The notes: generated by a model not told the origin, from the sequence alone. DNA of 64,000 nucleotides from Pandoraea communis (GCF_902459745.1 NZ_CABPSJ010000005.1:248001-312000); one strand, 5' to 3'. Numbered from the stretch's first letter, positions 42,807 to 52,769 are shown. Made by a program: numbers and translations.

Positions 42807-43346
42807 ATGAAAGGGGTGACAAGTTACTCCGGAGTCGCCGGATTCTATTTTCGTTACTTGTTAAACCAGATCGTCCGCATCGGCGAGTTAAGGAAGCCAG
42901 GTCTGGTAATATTGGATTTCGGTTGCGGGAACGGAGAGTTGAAGCGCTTGCTGAAGGATGGGGTGGTGGGCTACGACATCATTCCAGATTTAAGCGACGT
43001 CTCCGATTGGCGGGGTGTTGAGTTTGATGTGCTTGTGGCGAATCAGGTATTTTATAGTTTTGATGAGGTGAGTCTCGAGAATCTATTGATTGAATTAATC
43101 AATCTAAATAGAAAGATAAAAATGGTTGTTGGGATAAGCCGGCAGGGGTGGATGAATAAAATAGGAAAATATCTTCTTGGTCGACCAAATGCTCATTCGG
43201 CAACGAAAATTTCCCCGCAGGCCGAAATCGGATTGCTGATGAGATATGGTTCGATTGTCCGAAAAAAGAGTATCTTTGGACTCACGGATGTTTTTCTGTT
43301 GGTCTTGAATGAAAAAAAACCAGAATCTTTTGATGAAAAAAGATGA
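42807..43346 (+). CDS. Class I SAM-dependent methyltransferase-like protein
   Basis: 179 residues, with AGAGGTG before the ATG. The nucleotide-binding motif I is ILDFGCGNGELKRLLKDG (residues ~33-50), followed by GYDIIPDL (motif II) and FDVLVANQVFYSF (motif IV). Shorter than most family members and Lys/Ile-rich with AT-biased codons. It may methylate a sugar or lipid of the local glycan. It overlaps the next gene if that gene starts at its first or second ATG. Confidence 0.78.
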   Translation: MKGVTSYSGVAGFYFRYLLNQIVRIGELRKPGLVILDFGCGNGELKRLLKDGVVGYDIIPDLSDVSDWRGVEFDVLVANQVFYSFDEVSLENLLIELINLNRKIKMVVGISRQGWMNKIGKYLLGRPNAHSATKISPQAEIGLLMRYGSIVRKKSIFGLTDVFLLVLNEKKPESFDEKR

Positions 43347-44610
43347 AATGAAATCATTCCTAAAGAAAATTCCCAGAGGTGTTATTTATCACAAGGTGAC
43401 GGATAGCGTTCGTTATCTGCTTGCTTCTATGCTTGCTCCACTTCACAAGAAGGAGAAAGTCATAGAGTTTGAGAACATCTTTGCCAGTTATTGTGAGCGT
43501 AAGCACTGCATTGCGTTTCCGTTTGCAAGAACTGCAATTTATTTTGTTCTGAAGGCCCTGGATTTGCCGAAGGGAGCTGAAGTTATTCTTCCTCCGATCA
43601 CGATCAAGGGAATTGTCGATGTTGTCGTGGATCTCGGTCTCACGCCCGTATATGTGGATTTGGATGCTGACACGATCAATTTCCGACTGGATCAACTGCG
43701 CGAGAAGCTCAATCCAAACGTCAAGGTAGCCATCATCACGCCGCTGTTCGGCTTGGTGCCCGACGTATCCGCTATGGTGGCTCTGCTCAAGGCGAATGGT
43801 GTTTTCGTTATCGAGGATTTTTCGCAATGCTTGAACGGTCGATACGACAACAGGCGCGTTGGGACTTTTGGTGATGTTGGGATTTACAGCGCTTCGTCGA
43901 TCAAGACCCTGGATACACTGGGAGGCGGGCTTGCGATCACGGATGACCAAGTAATTCACGACAGACTGAGGAACGCGCAGGCTGGATTGATGCCTGCACG
44001 CAGGACGGCGTTGATCAAGAAGGCCTGGGTCAATCTCGTGCGTAATGTCGCCACAAGCGAGCCGGTGTTCTCCTTGCTGACATTTCCGGCACTGCAACTC
44101 GTTCGCCAGCGAGATCCGGAGGCTGCTCTCAAGCAGACCGGGCATCGCGACAAAGGACGGCTTGCGACGCTTCCGCTTCTATGGTTTTGTCGGTATACAT
44201 CGGTACAAGCGCAGATCGGCATTGAGCAGATCAAGGGCGTTATCGCTCAAGACGCCGCGAGAGTGGCAAACGTCGAGTTCCTGAAAACGTATTGCGAAAT
44301 TGATGATTTCCCAAAGACTACTCAGGAGTCGCGTAATGTTTACTGGCAGTTGATTCTTCCAGTTTCCAATGCGCTTGAAGCCCAAGCTTACTTTGCAAAG
44401 CGAGGTATTGACAGCGCGACTTCAAGCTTGGAATTGGTTTGCGCGTTGAAAGACTATCCGAACCGCGCCGACTTGCAAACAGCGCAACGTATTTATAGAA
44501 ATGGGATATTCATCCCATGTTTCCCACACCTCAGTCAGTCGGATATGCAGCGGATTGTTATGGCTGTAAACGGCTATTTTCAAGAGCGTGGGCATGCAAA
44601 AGAAGGCTAA
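43333..44610 (+). CDS. DegT/DnrJ/EryC1/StrS-family sugar aminotransferase
   Basis: 425 residues from ATG 43333; ATG 43309 and 43348 are possible because no clear ribosome site decides. PLP-fold landmarks: FPFARTAIYFVLKALDLPKG near the N-terminus, VFVIEDFSQCLNG with the PLP-ring Asp, and SSIKTLDTLGGGLAIT with the Schiff-base lysine (S.KT/TLGGG). These enzymes convert keto-sugar nucleotides to amino sugars or, in a few cases, dehydrate them. The N-terminal ~45 residues are unusually basic. It overlaps the methyltransferase gene slightly. Confidence 0.88.
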   Translation: MKKDEMKSFLKKIPRGVIYHKVTDSVRYLLASMLAPLHKKEKVIEFENIFASYCERKHCIAFPFARTAIYFVLKALDLPKGAEVILPPITIKGIVDVVVDLGLTPVYVDLDADTINFRLDQLREKLNPNVKVAIITPLFGLVPDVSAMVALLKANGVFVIEDFSQCLNGRYDNRRVGTFGDVGIYSASSIKTLDTLGGGLAITDDQVIHDRLRNAQAGLMPARRTALIKKAWVNLVRNVATSEPVFSLLTFPALQLVRQRDPEAALKQTGHRDKGRLATLPLLWFCRYTSVQAQIGIEQIKGVIAQDAARVANVEFLKTYCEIDDFPKTTQESRNVYWQLILPVSNALEAQAYFAKRGIDSATSSLELVCALKDYPNRADLQTAQRIYRNGIFIPCFPHLSQSDMQRIVMAVNGYFQERGHAKEG

Positions 44611-46228
44611 CCGCGATCTTGACACCATGAGTGTCGCGATCATCGGCAGCGGCCTTGCGGCGGTCGGTGCGATAAAGGCATTGAGGAATCTGGGTATTCG
44701 GCCGACTGTGTTCGATTGGGGCGAAGGGCTGGATCAGGACAGCGAAAAGAAGGTCGAGGCATTGGCGGCTACGTCCCCCGTGGCGTGGACTCCATCGGAT
44801 AGGAAGTGGCTGAATCAGAACCATACCCTGAGGGATGGCTCTTCGATCCCTAAAAAGCTCGTATTCGGTTCAGACTATTTTTATGGGGCGTCGCGAGTTG
44901 AAGCCCCTGTCAAGGCGACAGGGAACGTACCTCCGTTCAGTTACGCGCTCGGAGGACTCAGTAGCGGATGGGGGGCTGCAGCGCTTCCTCCTCAGTCCTG
45001 CGACCTGTCTGACTGGCCGGTAGACGCGGATGAGTTGCAAAAGTACTGCGAAATAGTCCTTGCGGACCTGCCATATTCCGCTGCGGATGACGCTCTGAGT
45101 TTGAATTTCCCGCTGTCATCGCGCAGTGCCGTACCGCTTCAACTTAGCCGGGCTTCAGAGAAACTGCTGACGGCGCTACATAAGGCCAAGGTGCTCAAGG
45201 AGGGGGAGACTATCTTTGGGCAGGCTAGGCTACTGGTGGACGCCGGAACTGGCAGCGCAGGGGCGGGCTGCAGGTATTGTGGTCAATGTATGTCTGGTTG
45301 CGTCTACGGTTCCATTTACAAGGCTGCACACGACATCCTGGCTCTGCGTGATAGGGGGGAGATCGATTACGTCCCGGGGTGTCTGGTCGACGGGCTTGCC
45401 GAGGAGGGGGAGCATGTTTCGGTGTGCTATTTCGATGGGAACGGGGAACTGCGTAGGCAAGCGTTCGATCGCGTGTTTGTCGCGGCGGGGGCTGTGAACA
45501 GCGCCAGGATTGTCCTCAACTCGTTGGGCGAGTTCAATAGGAAAGTGCAACTCAAGAGCCGCGGCGGCTTTGTACTGCCGGTGTTTAGCTTGCGACGATT
45601 GCCGATAAACTGGCCACACTGTAATACTCAGCCAGGTCTTTTCCTCGAACTAAAAGGCAAGGGGCTTGAGCACTGGGCGCACGTGCAAATCTCAACTGAG
45701 AATGAACTGCTGATGCAGAAGCTCGGTGTGTCGGCGGAGACGAAAGGCTTCGTCAGCCGCGTCAAGCGCTTTATCGCGGAACACACTTTTCTGCTGTTGG
45801 TAAACTATCATTCCGACCATGCGGGGACTTACGAGTTGAGCGTTGCGGCCGCTGCAGATCCGGAGATTGCCAACCCGCTTTATTCGGTTCAGCGGAAATC
45901 ATTCCCTCAGGCGAAGGTGATGTGGGCATCTGCCATTAGACTGCTAAAGGTGTTTGGGCGAATTGGTTGCTTGCCGCTATTTCCGTTCGCAAAACTGAAT
46001 AGCGGTGCCTATCATGTCGGGGGTACGCTTCCTATGAGATCGGAGGCGGTTGACAGCTTGGAGACTGATACGTTGGGTAGGATTCACGCTTGGAAGCGCG
46101 TTCATATAGTAGATACGTCGGTGTTCCCGTCTTTACCTGGGACGACGATAGGCTTGCTCGCGATGGCGAATGCTTACCGGATTGTCGATAATATTCAGTG
46201 GTCCAAGGATATCGGGGCGTCAGAATGA
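44594..46228 (+). CDS. GMC-family FAD-dependent oxidoreductase
   Basis: 544 residues from ATG 44594 (AAGAG 7 bases upstream; GTG 44588 and ATG 44627 are alternatives). The FAD Rossmann motif is VAIIGSGLAAVGAIKALRNLG. The middle has GGLSSGWGAAALPPQS, and a CRYCGQCMSGCVYGS cluster (four Cys) near residue 220 could bind a metal. The C-terminus shows the GMC block YHVGGTLPMR and VHIVDTSVFPSLPGTTIGLL. Some related enzymes oxidise sugars or cyclitols. In this cluster it may oxidise a glycan sugar hydroxyl. It overlaps the wecE-like gene by 4 bases. Confidence 0.85.
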   Translation: MQKKANRDLDTMSVAIIGSGLAAVGAIKALRNLGIRPTVFDWGEGLDQDSEKKVEALAATSPVAWTPSDRKWLNQNHTLRDGSSIPKKLVFGSDYFYGASRVEAPVKATGNVPPFSYALGGLSSGWGAAALPPQSCDLSDWPVDADELQKYCEIVLADLPYSAADDALSLNFPLSSRSAVPLQLSRASEKLLTALHKAKVLKEGETIFGQARLLVDAGTGSAGAGCRYCGQCMSGCVYGSIYKAAHDILALRDRGEIDYVPGCLVDGLAEEGEHVSVCYFDGNGELRRQAFDRVFVAAGAVNSARIVLNSLGEFNRKVQLKSRGGFVLPVFSLRRLPINWPHCNTQPGLFLELKGKGLEHWAHVQISTENELLMQKLGVSAETKGFVSRVKRFIAEHTFLLLVNYHSDHAGTYELSVAAAADPEIANPLYSVQRKSFPQAKVMWASAIRLLKVFGRIGCLPLFPFAKLNSGAYHVGGTLPMRSEAVDSLETDTLGRIHAWKRVHIVDTSVFPSLPGTTIGLLAMANAYRIVDNIQWSKDIGASE

Positions 46229-47407
46229 TTCGTTTCAATTTTCCTTGCCTGGCAGGTTCGGAACTGAAGTATTTGCAGGATGTGCTTGAGCGGGGGCGTC
46301 TTGCCGGAGATGGGGAGTACACGAAGAGATGCTCTGAATTTCTCCTCAATTACCTGGGGGGGGGCTGCCGGAGTTCTGCTAACCCATTCCTGCACTGCGG
46401 CATTGGAAATGGCCGCGTTGCTTGCGGATATCCAGCCCGGTGACGAGGTCATCATGCCCTCGTACACCTTCGTTTCGACCGCGAATGCCTTCGTTTTGCG
46501 TGGTGGGATTCCGGTTTTCGTTGATATTCGCGAGGATACGCTTAATATCGATGAAAATTTGATCGAGTCTGCGATTACGCCGAGGACCAAGGCTATCGTT
46601 CCCGTGCATTACGCGGGTGTCGCTTGTGAGATGGGCGTGATCATGGACATTGCGAAGCGCCATGGTTTGATGGTTATCGAGGATTCGGCGCAAGCCTTGG
46701 GCAGCGATTACCATGGACGGAAACTCGGAACGATTGGCGATTTGGCCGCATTCAGTTTTCACGAGACCAAGAATATCGTCTCTGGCGAAGGTGGTGCGCT
46801 TGTCATCAATAATCCAAGATTCATGGAGCGCGCGGAAATCATCCGTGAAAAAGGCACGAACCGCTCCCGGTTCTTTCGCGGCGAAGTTGATAAGTACACT
46901 TGGGTCGATATTGGCTCGTCATACCTGCCCAGCGAACTCGTGGCCGCCTTTTTGTATGCTCAACTCCAGAGCGTTGATGAGATAAACAATCGTCGTATGG
47001 CGATCTGGAATCGATACCATGAGATGTTTCGTGAGGGTTTGGGGCTTGATGAATCGATCAGACTCCCCTCTGTTGCCGAGGGCATTACCCATAACGCTCA
47101 CTTGTTCCACCTCATAACACGCGATCCTGATGAGCAGGAGCGGGTACTTGCAGGTCTAAAAGCGAGCGGGATTAGCGCCGTCTTTCACTATGTTCCGCTT
47201 CACTCGTCTGACGCCGGAAGGCGGTTCGGGCGCTTGGGTTCGGGCATGCAAGTTACCGATAGTCTGTCGGCAAGATTGGTGCGATTGCCTCTTTACCCCG
47301 ATCTGCGCGAATCGGAGGTCGTTGAGATTGCGGAAAAGACGCTTGCACTCTTGATGACATCCAACTCGCGCGGACATTTCCCCGTTTCTGGCGCTTGCCA
47401 GAAATAA
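46225..47407 (+). CDS. wecE: WecE-like TDP-4-oxo-6-deoxy-D-glucose aminotransferase, frame-interrupted at a poly-G tract
   Basis: ATG 46225 overlaps the previous stop. The N-terminal part (MIRFNFPCLAGSELKYLQDV...RGRLAGDGEYTKRC) and the C-terminal part (THSCTAALEMAALLADIQPG onward) each match WecE but lie in different frames. They join at nine Gs, 46356-46364. With eight Gs the frame runs through as NYLGG-AAGVLLTHSCTAA to 47407, giving about 393 residues, close to WecE length. The PLP lysine is in FSFHETKNI and the Asp in VIEDSAQALG. The family transaminates dTDP-4-keto-6-deoxyglucose to the 4-amino sugar. As sequenced it is off; phase variation or a base-calling error would explain this. Confidence 0.85.
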
Positions 47408-47444
47408 CACGGCTAAAGGCGAATGCCTTGGCCGGGGGGGGGGG

Positions 47445-47472
47445 CTCTTCGGCGTTCGGGGGCGCCGAAGAG
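47445..47472. terminator. Terminator-like hairpin after 11-G tract
   Basis: CTCTTCGGCG pairs with CGCCGAAGAG across an 8-base loop, between the convergent wecE-like and cysNC genes. It follows directly on an 11-G run (47434-47444). There is no T-run, so it may act as a Rho-independent barrier only weakly. Confidence 0.55.
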
Positions 47473-47649
47473 GGTTGCTGGGATGGACTTGGTCGGCGAT
47501 CACGTGACTTGAGTGTTCCAGCTTTTCGAGGCGAACCCGAACGGCACTGCGCTCACCGATGACAACTGCTGGCGGTCTTGATTGTGCCGGCATTTGCACT
47601 GAGTGAGTCGACTCGGGGGGAATGCCTGAGACACGAAGACGGCCTGCAA

Positions 47650-49575
47650 TTAGGCGGGTTCGAGGAGCGTTTTTATAATCGTTTCGACCGCGTATTCGGT
47701 GGGGTGATCCTGACCTTCCACGATGAGCTGCGGGTGCTCCGGAGGTTCATAGGGGCTATTGATCCCGGTCATGTTGGGGATTTGACCCGCACGAGCCTTC
47801 TTGTACAAACCCTTCGGATCTCTCGCTTCGCATACTGAGAGCGGAGTGTTTACGTATACCTCAAGAAAATTCTCCGCGCCAATTAGGTCGCGAGCCATTT
47901 CACGTTCGCGTTTAAACGGCGAGATGAACGCGGTCATCACGATCATGCCGGCGTCCATCATTAACTTTGCGACTTCGGCAATACGTCGAATGTTCTCTAC
48001 GCGGTCACCTTGCGTGAAGCCCAGGTCCTTGTTCAGCCCTTGCCGAATGTTGTCGCCGTCCAGGAGGTATGTCCGCATCCCTCGTTGATGGAGTGCAATT
48101 TCCAGCGCGTTAGCGAGCGTTGATTTGCCGGAACCGGACAGGCCGGTAAACCAGATGACCCTGCCTTCGTGTCCATTGAGTCTCTCTCGATCAACGCGCG
48201 TAATCGAAAGCGGTTGCCTATGGACGTTTTCCGCTCGGCGCAGGCTATGACGAATCATCCCTGCTGCGACGGTGGTGTGACTAAAGCGGTCGATGAGAAT
48301 GAAGCTGCCGAGAGTGGGGCAGTTGTCGTAGGTGTCAAAGACCAGTGGTTTGCTCGTTGCGATATTGCACGTCGAGATATCGTTGAGCGCAAGCGTCTTG
48401 CTGGCTTGGCGGGATGCGGTATTGATGTCGATGCGATGCTTGATTGTCGTAATCGATGCCGATGCCGATTGGGTAGACAATTTAATATCGTAACTGCGAC
48501 CGGTGAGGCCTGCATCCTCATGCATCCAGACCAGCGTGGCTTCGAATTGGTCTGTGGTCTCCAAGGGCGACTGGCTCGATGAGATCACGTCGCCACGCGA
48601 AGCGTCGATTTCCCGATCGAGTCGAAGTGTCACCGCGTCGCCGCTTGTCGCCGCGTCAAGCGAGCCATCCATGGATAAGATTTCGGAGACGATTGCCTTA
48701 TGCCCGGATGCGGTCACGCGAATTTCTTCACCGACCCGCACGCTCCCTCCGGCGATCGTGCCGCAAAAGCCTCTGAAATTTGAATCTGGCCGGTTGACCC
48801 ACTGCACCGGAAATGCGAAACGATCCGAATGCCGCGGTAATACCGTGATGCTTTCCAGATATCCCAGCAAGGTGGGGCCATTGTACCAAGGTGTTTGCGA
48901 GGACCGCTCGGTGATGTTGTCGCCCCTCAGCGCGCTCAGGGGGATTGCAGAAATCGACGCAAAGCCAAGCGGGTTGGCGAAGGCATCGAAGGCTTCTCGG
49001 ATCTCATGGAAGGTTTCCGCCTTGAATCCGACCAGGTCCATTTTATTGATGGCCAAGGCCACGTGGCGGATCCCCAATAAAGATGCGAGGAACGCGTGAC
49101 GTCGTGTCTGTGTGAGCAGGCCGCTTCTTGCATCCACCAATAATATTGCTACATCGGCATTGGATGCGCCGGTGACCATATTGCGAGTATATTGCTCGTG
49201 CCCAGGGGTGTCGGCCACGATAAATTTTCGCTTGCTGGTGGCAAAGAAGCGGTAGGCCACATCGATTGTGATTCCCTGTTCCCGTTCGGCCGCCAAGCCG
49301 TCGACCAGTAAGGCAAAATCGACCTCGTCACCTTGTGTTCCATATTTCTTGGATTCTGAGCGCAATGTGACGATCTGGTCGTCGAAGAGTTGCTGTGCCT
49401 CCCATAGCAGTCGGCCGATCAGCGTACTCTTCCCGTCGTCTACACTGCCGCAGGTTATAAACCGAAGCAGATCCTGGTCGCGCTGTTTTTCAAGAAAGGC
49501 TTCGATGGTGCCGGCTTGTTCGGCTTGCCTTGGCCGGCGCAACTTGTCCTGAGTTTTGTTTGGCATGCGGCTCAT
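47650..49575 (-). CDS. cysNC: Bifunctional sulfate adenylyltransferase GTPase subunit / APS kinase (CysN-CysC)
   Basis: 641 residues. The N-terminal EF-Tu-like GTPase (about 30-430) has [32 protein letters not shown] and NKMDLV. The C-terminal APS kinase (about 450-641) has the P-loop [17 protein letters not shown], then [18 protein letters not shown] and [10 protein letters not shown]. CysN stimulates ATP sulfurylase CysD by GTP hydrolysis, and the kinase phosphorylates APS to PAPS. It overlaps cysD by one base. NodQ of rhizobia has the same fusion and serves sulfated glycolipids. Here it faces the sulfotransferase cluster. Confidence 0.95.
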   Translation of the reverse strand: MSRMPNKTQDKLRRPRQAEQAGTIEAFLEKQRDQDLLRFITCGSVDDGKSTLIGRLLWEAQQLFDDQIVTLRSESKKYGTQGDEVDFALLVDGLAAEREQGITIDVAYRFFATSKRKFIVADTPGHEQYTRNMVTGASNADVAILLVDARSGLLTQTRRHAFLASLLGIRHVALAINKMDLVGFKAETFHEIREAFDAFANPLGFASISAIPLSALRGDNITERSSQTPWYNGPTLLGYLESITVLPRHSDRFAFPVQWVNRPDSNFRGFCGTIAGGSVRVGEEIRVTASGHKAIVSEILSMDGSLDAATSGDAVTLRLDREIDASRGDVISSSQSPLETTDQFEATLVWMHEDAGLTGRSYDIKLSTQSASASITTIKHRIDINTASRQASKTLALNDISTCNIATSKPLVFDTYDNCPTLGSFILIDRFSHTTVAAGMIRHSLRRAENVHRQPLSITRVDRERLNGHEGRVIWFTGLSGSGKSTLANALEIALHQRGMRTYLLDGDNIRQGLNKDLGFTQGDRVENIRRIAEVAKLMMDAGMIVMTAFISPFKREREMARDLIGAENFLEVYVNTPLSVCEARDPKGLYKKARAGQIPNMTGINSPYEPPEHPQLIVEGQDHPTEYAVETIIKTLLEPA

Positions 49576-51011
49576 CAGAAGTACCCCTCTTGCTTTTTCT
49601 TTTCCATGCTGGCGTTACCGTCACTGTCGATCGCCCGACCTTGCCGCTCGGAAGTGCGTGTATTAATTAGTTCCAGAATGATTTCAGGTACCGACGTGGC
49701 ATCCGATTCGATCGCCCCGGTGAGTGGATAGCAGCCGAGTGTGCGGAAGCGGACCATTTTCTCTGAAATCTCTTCGCCGGGCAGCAGGCGGAAGCGATTG
49801 TCGTCGACGAGAAGGATGGCGGCGTCGCGCACCACCACGGGGCGTACTTTCGCGAAATACAGCGGCACGATTGGGATATCTTCCTGGAGGATGTATTGCC
49901 AGATATCGAGCTCAGTCCAATTTGACAGCGGGAAGGCACGGATGCTTTCGCCTCGGCTCTTTTGGGTGTTGTACAAATTCCATAGCTCGGGGCGTTGGTG
50001 CTTTGGGTCCCAACGATGCGTTTGTGTACGAAACGAAAAAATGCGCTCTTTGGCTCGAGACTTTTCCTCGTCGCGTCGTGCGCCGCCGAAAACAACATCG
50101 AACTTGTATTTGTCCAACGCTTGTTTAAGCCCTTCTGTCTTTGTGACATTCGTGTGAAGTGCAGACCCGTGATCAAATGGATTAATGTCTTTGGCAATGG
50201 CCTCGGGGTTGACATATACCAGCAGATCCTGACGACTGACTTCGGCCAGACGATCACGGAACAAGTACATTTCCTGGAATTTCCATCTCGTGTCGACATG
50301 CAGGAGCGGAAATGGCGGCGGCGCCGGAAAGAAGGCCTTGCGAGCAAGATGCAGCATAACCGAGCTGTCTTTGCCGATGGAGTAAAGCATCGCGGGGTTG
50401 TCTGCTTCTGCGACAGCCTCGCGAATAATATGAATGCTCTCAGCCTCCAGGCGCTTAAGGTGCGGTGTTGCGGCGAAGCGCCTTGGCGCTACTGCGCTCT
50501 GGAGTGGTGCCACAATCGGCGGGTATGCGTTGGGCGTGAGCGTGACCAATTGCGTAGAGGTCGCTTCGCGAAGCCAGCGGACAAGTTCGCCGTGAGGGAA
50601 AACTGCAATCTCTTTGCCCACGTGTTGCTGAATGCGTTGTAAGGCAGCAAGCAATATCGCGGTGCCGAGGGGCGCATCGATAGGAAGCCAGTAAACGGCG
50701 CCACGTGCGTCATTGGCTTGCAGGCTGGTGACGCCGTTAGGCATTTCGTGCAGTTGCGCGAAGAGGGGGAGCTTGCGCTTGCTTCGGGATTTGTCCAACG
50801 CCCAGGCAAGCACGAGGTTGTTTGCCGGCCGCCCCAGTTCGTCTTCCAACGAATCCTCCCCAAGCTCCCCGGCGAGAACACGCAAGTCACGCAGGCGTCG
50901 TTCCGCTGTGCGCTTGGTACTGACCTCGCCCAGTGATTGCAGATGCTGGAAGGCTGTTTCGGTGTCCCAGACCCGGTCTGCATCAAGGCCAAAGATGACA
51001 GAAGTCGTCAT
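49575..51011 (-). CDS. cysD: Sulfate adenylyltransferase subunit 2 (CysD) with novel N-terminal domain
   Basis: 478 residues from ATG 51011 (GAG at ribosome distance; ATG 51017 or TTG 51032 also possible). The C-terminal ~300 residues are ordinary Cys[40 protein letters not shown] (PP-loop SxGKDSS), [19 protein letters not shown], then GCYPLTGA. The first ~180 residues have no counterpart in standard CysD (about 300 residues) and include no internal start near the core. I do not recognise this domain; it is mixed helical with [20 protein letters not shown] and [13 protein letters not shown]. It is the first gene of the cysD-cysNC operon. Confidence 0.93.
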   Translation of the reverse strand: MTTSVIFGLDADRVWDTETAFQHLQSLGEVSTKRTAERRLRDLRVLAGELGEDSLEDELGRPANNLVLAWALDKSRSKRKLPLFAQLHEMPNGVTSLQANDARGAVYWLPIDAPLGTAILLAALQRIQQHVGKEIAVFPHGELVRWLREATSTQLVTLTPNAYPPIVAPLQSAVAPRRFAATPHLKRLEAESIHIIREAVAEADNPAMLYSIGKDSSVMLHLARKAFFPAPPPFPLLHVDTRWKFQEMYLFRDRLAEVSRQDLLVYVNPEAIAKDINPFDHGSALHTNVTKTEGLKQALDKYKFDVVFGGARRDEEKSRAKERIFSFRTQTHRWDPKHQRPELWNLYNTQKSRGESIRAFPLSNWTELDIWQYILQEDIPIVPLYFAKVRPVVVRDAAILLVDDNRFRLLPGEEISEKMVRFRTLGCYPLTGAIESDATSVPEIILELINTRTSERQGRAIDSDGNASMEKKKQEGYF

Positions 51012-51082
51012 GCGCATTGTCTCAATATTCAAATTGATGGAATTTCACGGTGTTTTTTTCTTATTCAGTACTTCTTGGTGAG

Positions 51083-51088
51083 TATAAT
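51083..51088 (+). promoter_or_regulatory. -10 box in the divergent cysD / TauE promoter region
   Basis: A perfect TATAAT lies on the plus strand, with no strong -35 at the usual distance. It stands 17 bases upstream of the first ATG (51105) of the small ORF. Confidence 0.4.
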
Positions 51089-51125
51089 CCATCGATTGAA
51101 CATAATGCGACGAGCAACCCAGATC

Positions 51126-51338
51126 ATGGCGGGACGTCTGATTCAAATTGTCAGGTTGGCTGGGGCAGGAGTGCCGTCGGGGTCTTCTGCGCTCTCGATT
51201 GACGAAGCTGCTCGTCTGAGTCATGAGCTCATGGAGCCAAATGCAGATGCGTATCCTCCGACGATGTTTGAGTTGCCCCCCCGTTTCATCTCGCCGGTTG
51301 CGGCTTCCGTCCCGCTCTCGGATTTGAGGTGCCTGTGA
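51126..51338 (+). CDS. Small ORF translationally coupled to the TauE-type gene
   Basis: 70 residues (MAGRLIQIVRLAGAGV... ending PVAASVPLSDLRCL); ATG 51105 would give 77. Its stop overlaps the TauE start as GTGA, a typical coupling arrangement. There is only a weak ribosome site and no known domain. It may be a leader ORF or a real small protein. Confidence 0.35.
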   Translation: MAGRLIQIVRLAGAGVPSGSSALSIDEAARLSHELMEPNADAYPPTMFELPPRFISPVAASVPLSDLRCL

Positions 51339-52114
51339 TCGACTCGACTTTCGTCCTGGCGGGGGCAGTTACAGGCTTCGTTGTGGGGCTGACCGGGGTT
51401 GGTGGCGGGGCGCTCATGACTCCCATCCTGCTCTTCGTCTTTGGCATCGCTCCGACCACGGCAATTGCGACAGACCTTTGGTTCGCGGCCATCACAAAGT
51501 TGTTTGGTGCCCGGATTCATTACCGTGCGGGTCAGGTTGATTGGCAGGTGGTGAGGCGATTGTGGGCAGGCAGTTTGCCCGTTTCCCTTGGCGTGGTCTT
51601 GCTGGTGAGCGCAGGTGGTGTGGTTGCCAAGGCGGAATGGCTCACCAACATTGTTGTTGGGGTGGTGATGCTGACTGCCTTTGGCCTGATTTTCGCACCT
51701 CGCCTATCCGCGGCCGCGCGTGGTCGACGACTGAGCAATCCTGATCGGTTCAAGGCGATGCAGCCCGGTCTGACGGTGCTGGTCGGCGCGACGCTGGGTG
51801 TGTGCGTTGCGCTTACTTCCGTCGGAGCTGGTGCTTTGGGCACCGTCATGATGATGAATCTATATCCGCTCCGCATGACGCCGCATCGTTTGGTCGCCAC
51901 GGACCTCGTTCATGCCATTCCACTGGCGGTCGTCGCCGGAATGGGATATTTGTTTGCCGGTGCTGTGGATTGGCAGATGCTCGCCAGTCTGCTGGTTGGC
52001 TCGATTCCGGCGGTTATTATTGGCAGTCAGTTGGCGGGAAGGGTGTCGGGCCGATGGCTGCAGGTGGCCCTTGCATTGGTGTTGCTATCCACGGGGCTCA
52101 AAGTGCTGATCTGA
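51335..52114 (+). CDS. TauE/SafE-family sulfite/anion exporter
   Basis: 259 residues from GTG 51335 (GTG 51329 also in frame), with TGAGGTG upstream. It contains eight predicted helices in two halves, each opening with the family motif: VLAGAVTGFVVGLTGVGGGA (residue ~8) and VGATLGVCVALTSVGAGALG (residue ~145). Members export sulfite or organosulfonates or move other sulfur anions. Next to cysD/cysNC and a sulfotransferase, it may relieve sulfite or sulfate imbalance. It is divergent from cysD. Ligand not determinable from sequence. Confidence 0.88.
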   Translation: MIDSTFVLAGAVTGFVVGLTGVGGGALMTPILLFVFGIAPTTAIATDLWFAAITKLFGARIHYRAGQVDWQVVRRLWAGSLPVSLGVVLLVSAGGVVAKAEWLTNIVVGVVMLTAFGLIFAPRLSAAARGRRLSNPDRFKAMQPGLTVLVGATLGVCVALTSVGAGALGTVMMMNLYPLRMTPHRLVATDLVHAIPLAVVAGMGYLFAGAVDWQMLASLLVGSIPAVIIGSQLAGRVSGRWLQVALALVLLSTGLKVLI

Positions 52115-52259
52115 GTCTGAGTCGTCTATTGGGATTTGGCGTGCGTCGGCGCTGCTTTCTCCTGATCTCCGTAATTCGACTCCGCAGTGGGATTGTTGCA
52201 AATGCGCGTTGTGGCGAGCGGTCAGCGCGAAAAATAGTGCGATCTGCCCGGCGCGCGGT

Positions 52260-52769
52260 CGTCAGGACGAGGGGGGCGTATATGGCTCGGAGCAGGTGGC
52301 CAAGCTCAGTCCGATCCGTGATGGCGGCGAAGTGCTTTGTCTTGATTGGTGACAAAGCGCCGCGTAGGTCTACGGTAACGGCCCGCTTAGCTCGTGCTGT
52401 AGCGACGGGGTAGCGCATCACCTGACCGATGTTGACGCGAAGTCAATGCGCGGTTTCCAGCTTGCCTCTCTACGCGGCGCAAAGCATCCAACACCTCCAA
52501 CCCTTCCAGCTCGGCGATCGGCTGGCCACCAATCCGCGGGAAAGCATAAGGCGACAAGTGGCGTGGGATTTTTTGCGCGTAGCCGTCTGTCCAGTTCGAC
52601 GCGAATCTTGCATGCATTCACGCGCCACGACTTCGAAGCAATTCCCGGAGTTCCGGCAGGCAGTGCGTTTCTCCGCTTTCCTTGCTTCACCCGGATCAAT
52701 GCCATCGGCAAGTCGATACGTTTTATGTGCTGGTTTTGCTGTGCGAGCTTCGGCGTCTGTAAGTGCCAT
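52260..52769 (-). pseudogene. Decayed tyrosine-type site-specific integrase next to tRNA-Thr
   Basis: The N-terminus is recognisable: MALTDAEARTAKPAHKTYRL-ADG at 52769. After an apparent deletion come DPGEARKAEKRTA and CFEVVARE. In a second frame stand RIGGQPIAELEGLEVLDALR-RVE, and in a third YPVATARAKRAVTVDLRGAL and SPIKTKHFAAITDRTELGHL-LRAIYAP. Frameshifts and missing blocks show loss of function. The catalytic C-terminal half (R-H-R-Y) is absent. It resembles P4/IntS-type integrases, which use tRNA 3' ends. Confidence 0.82.
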
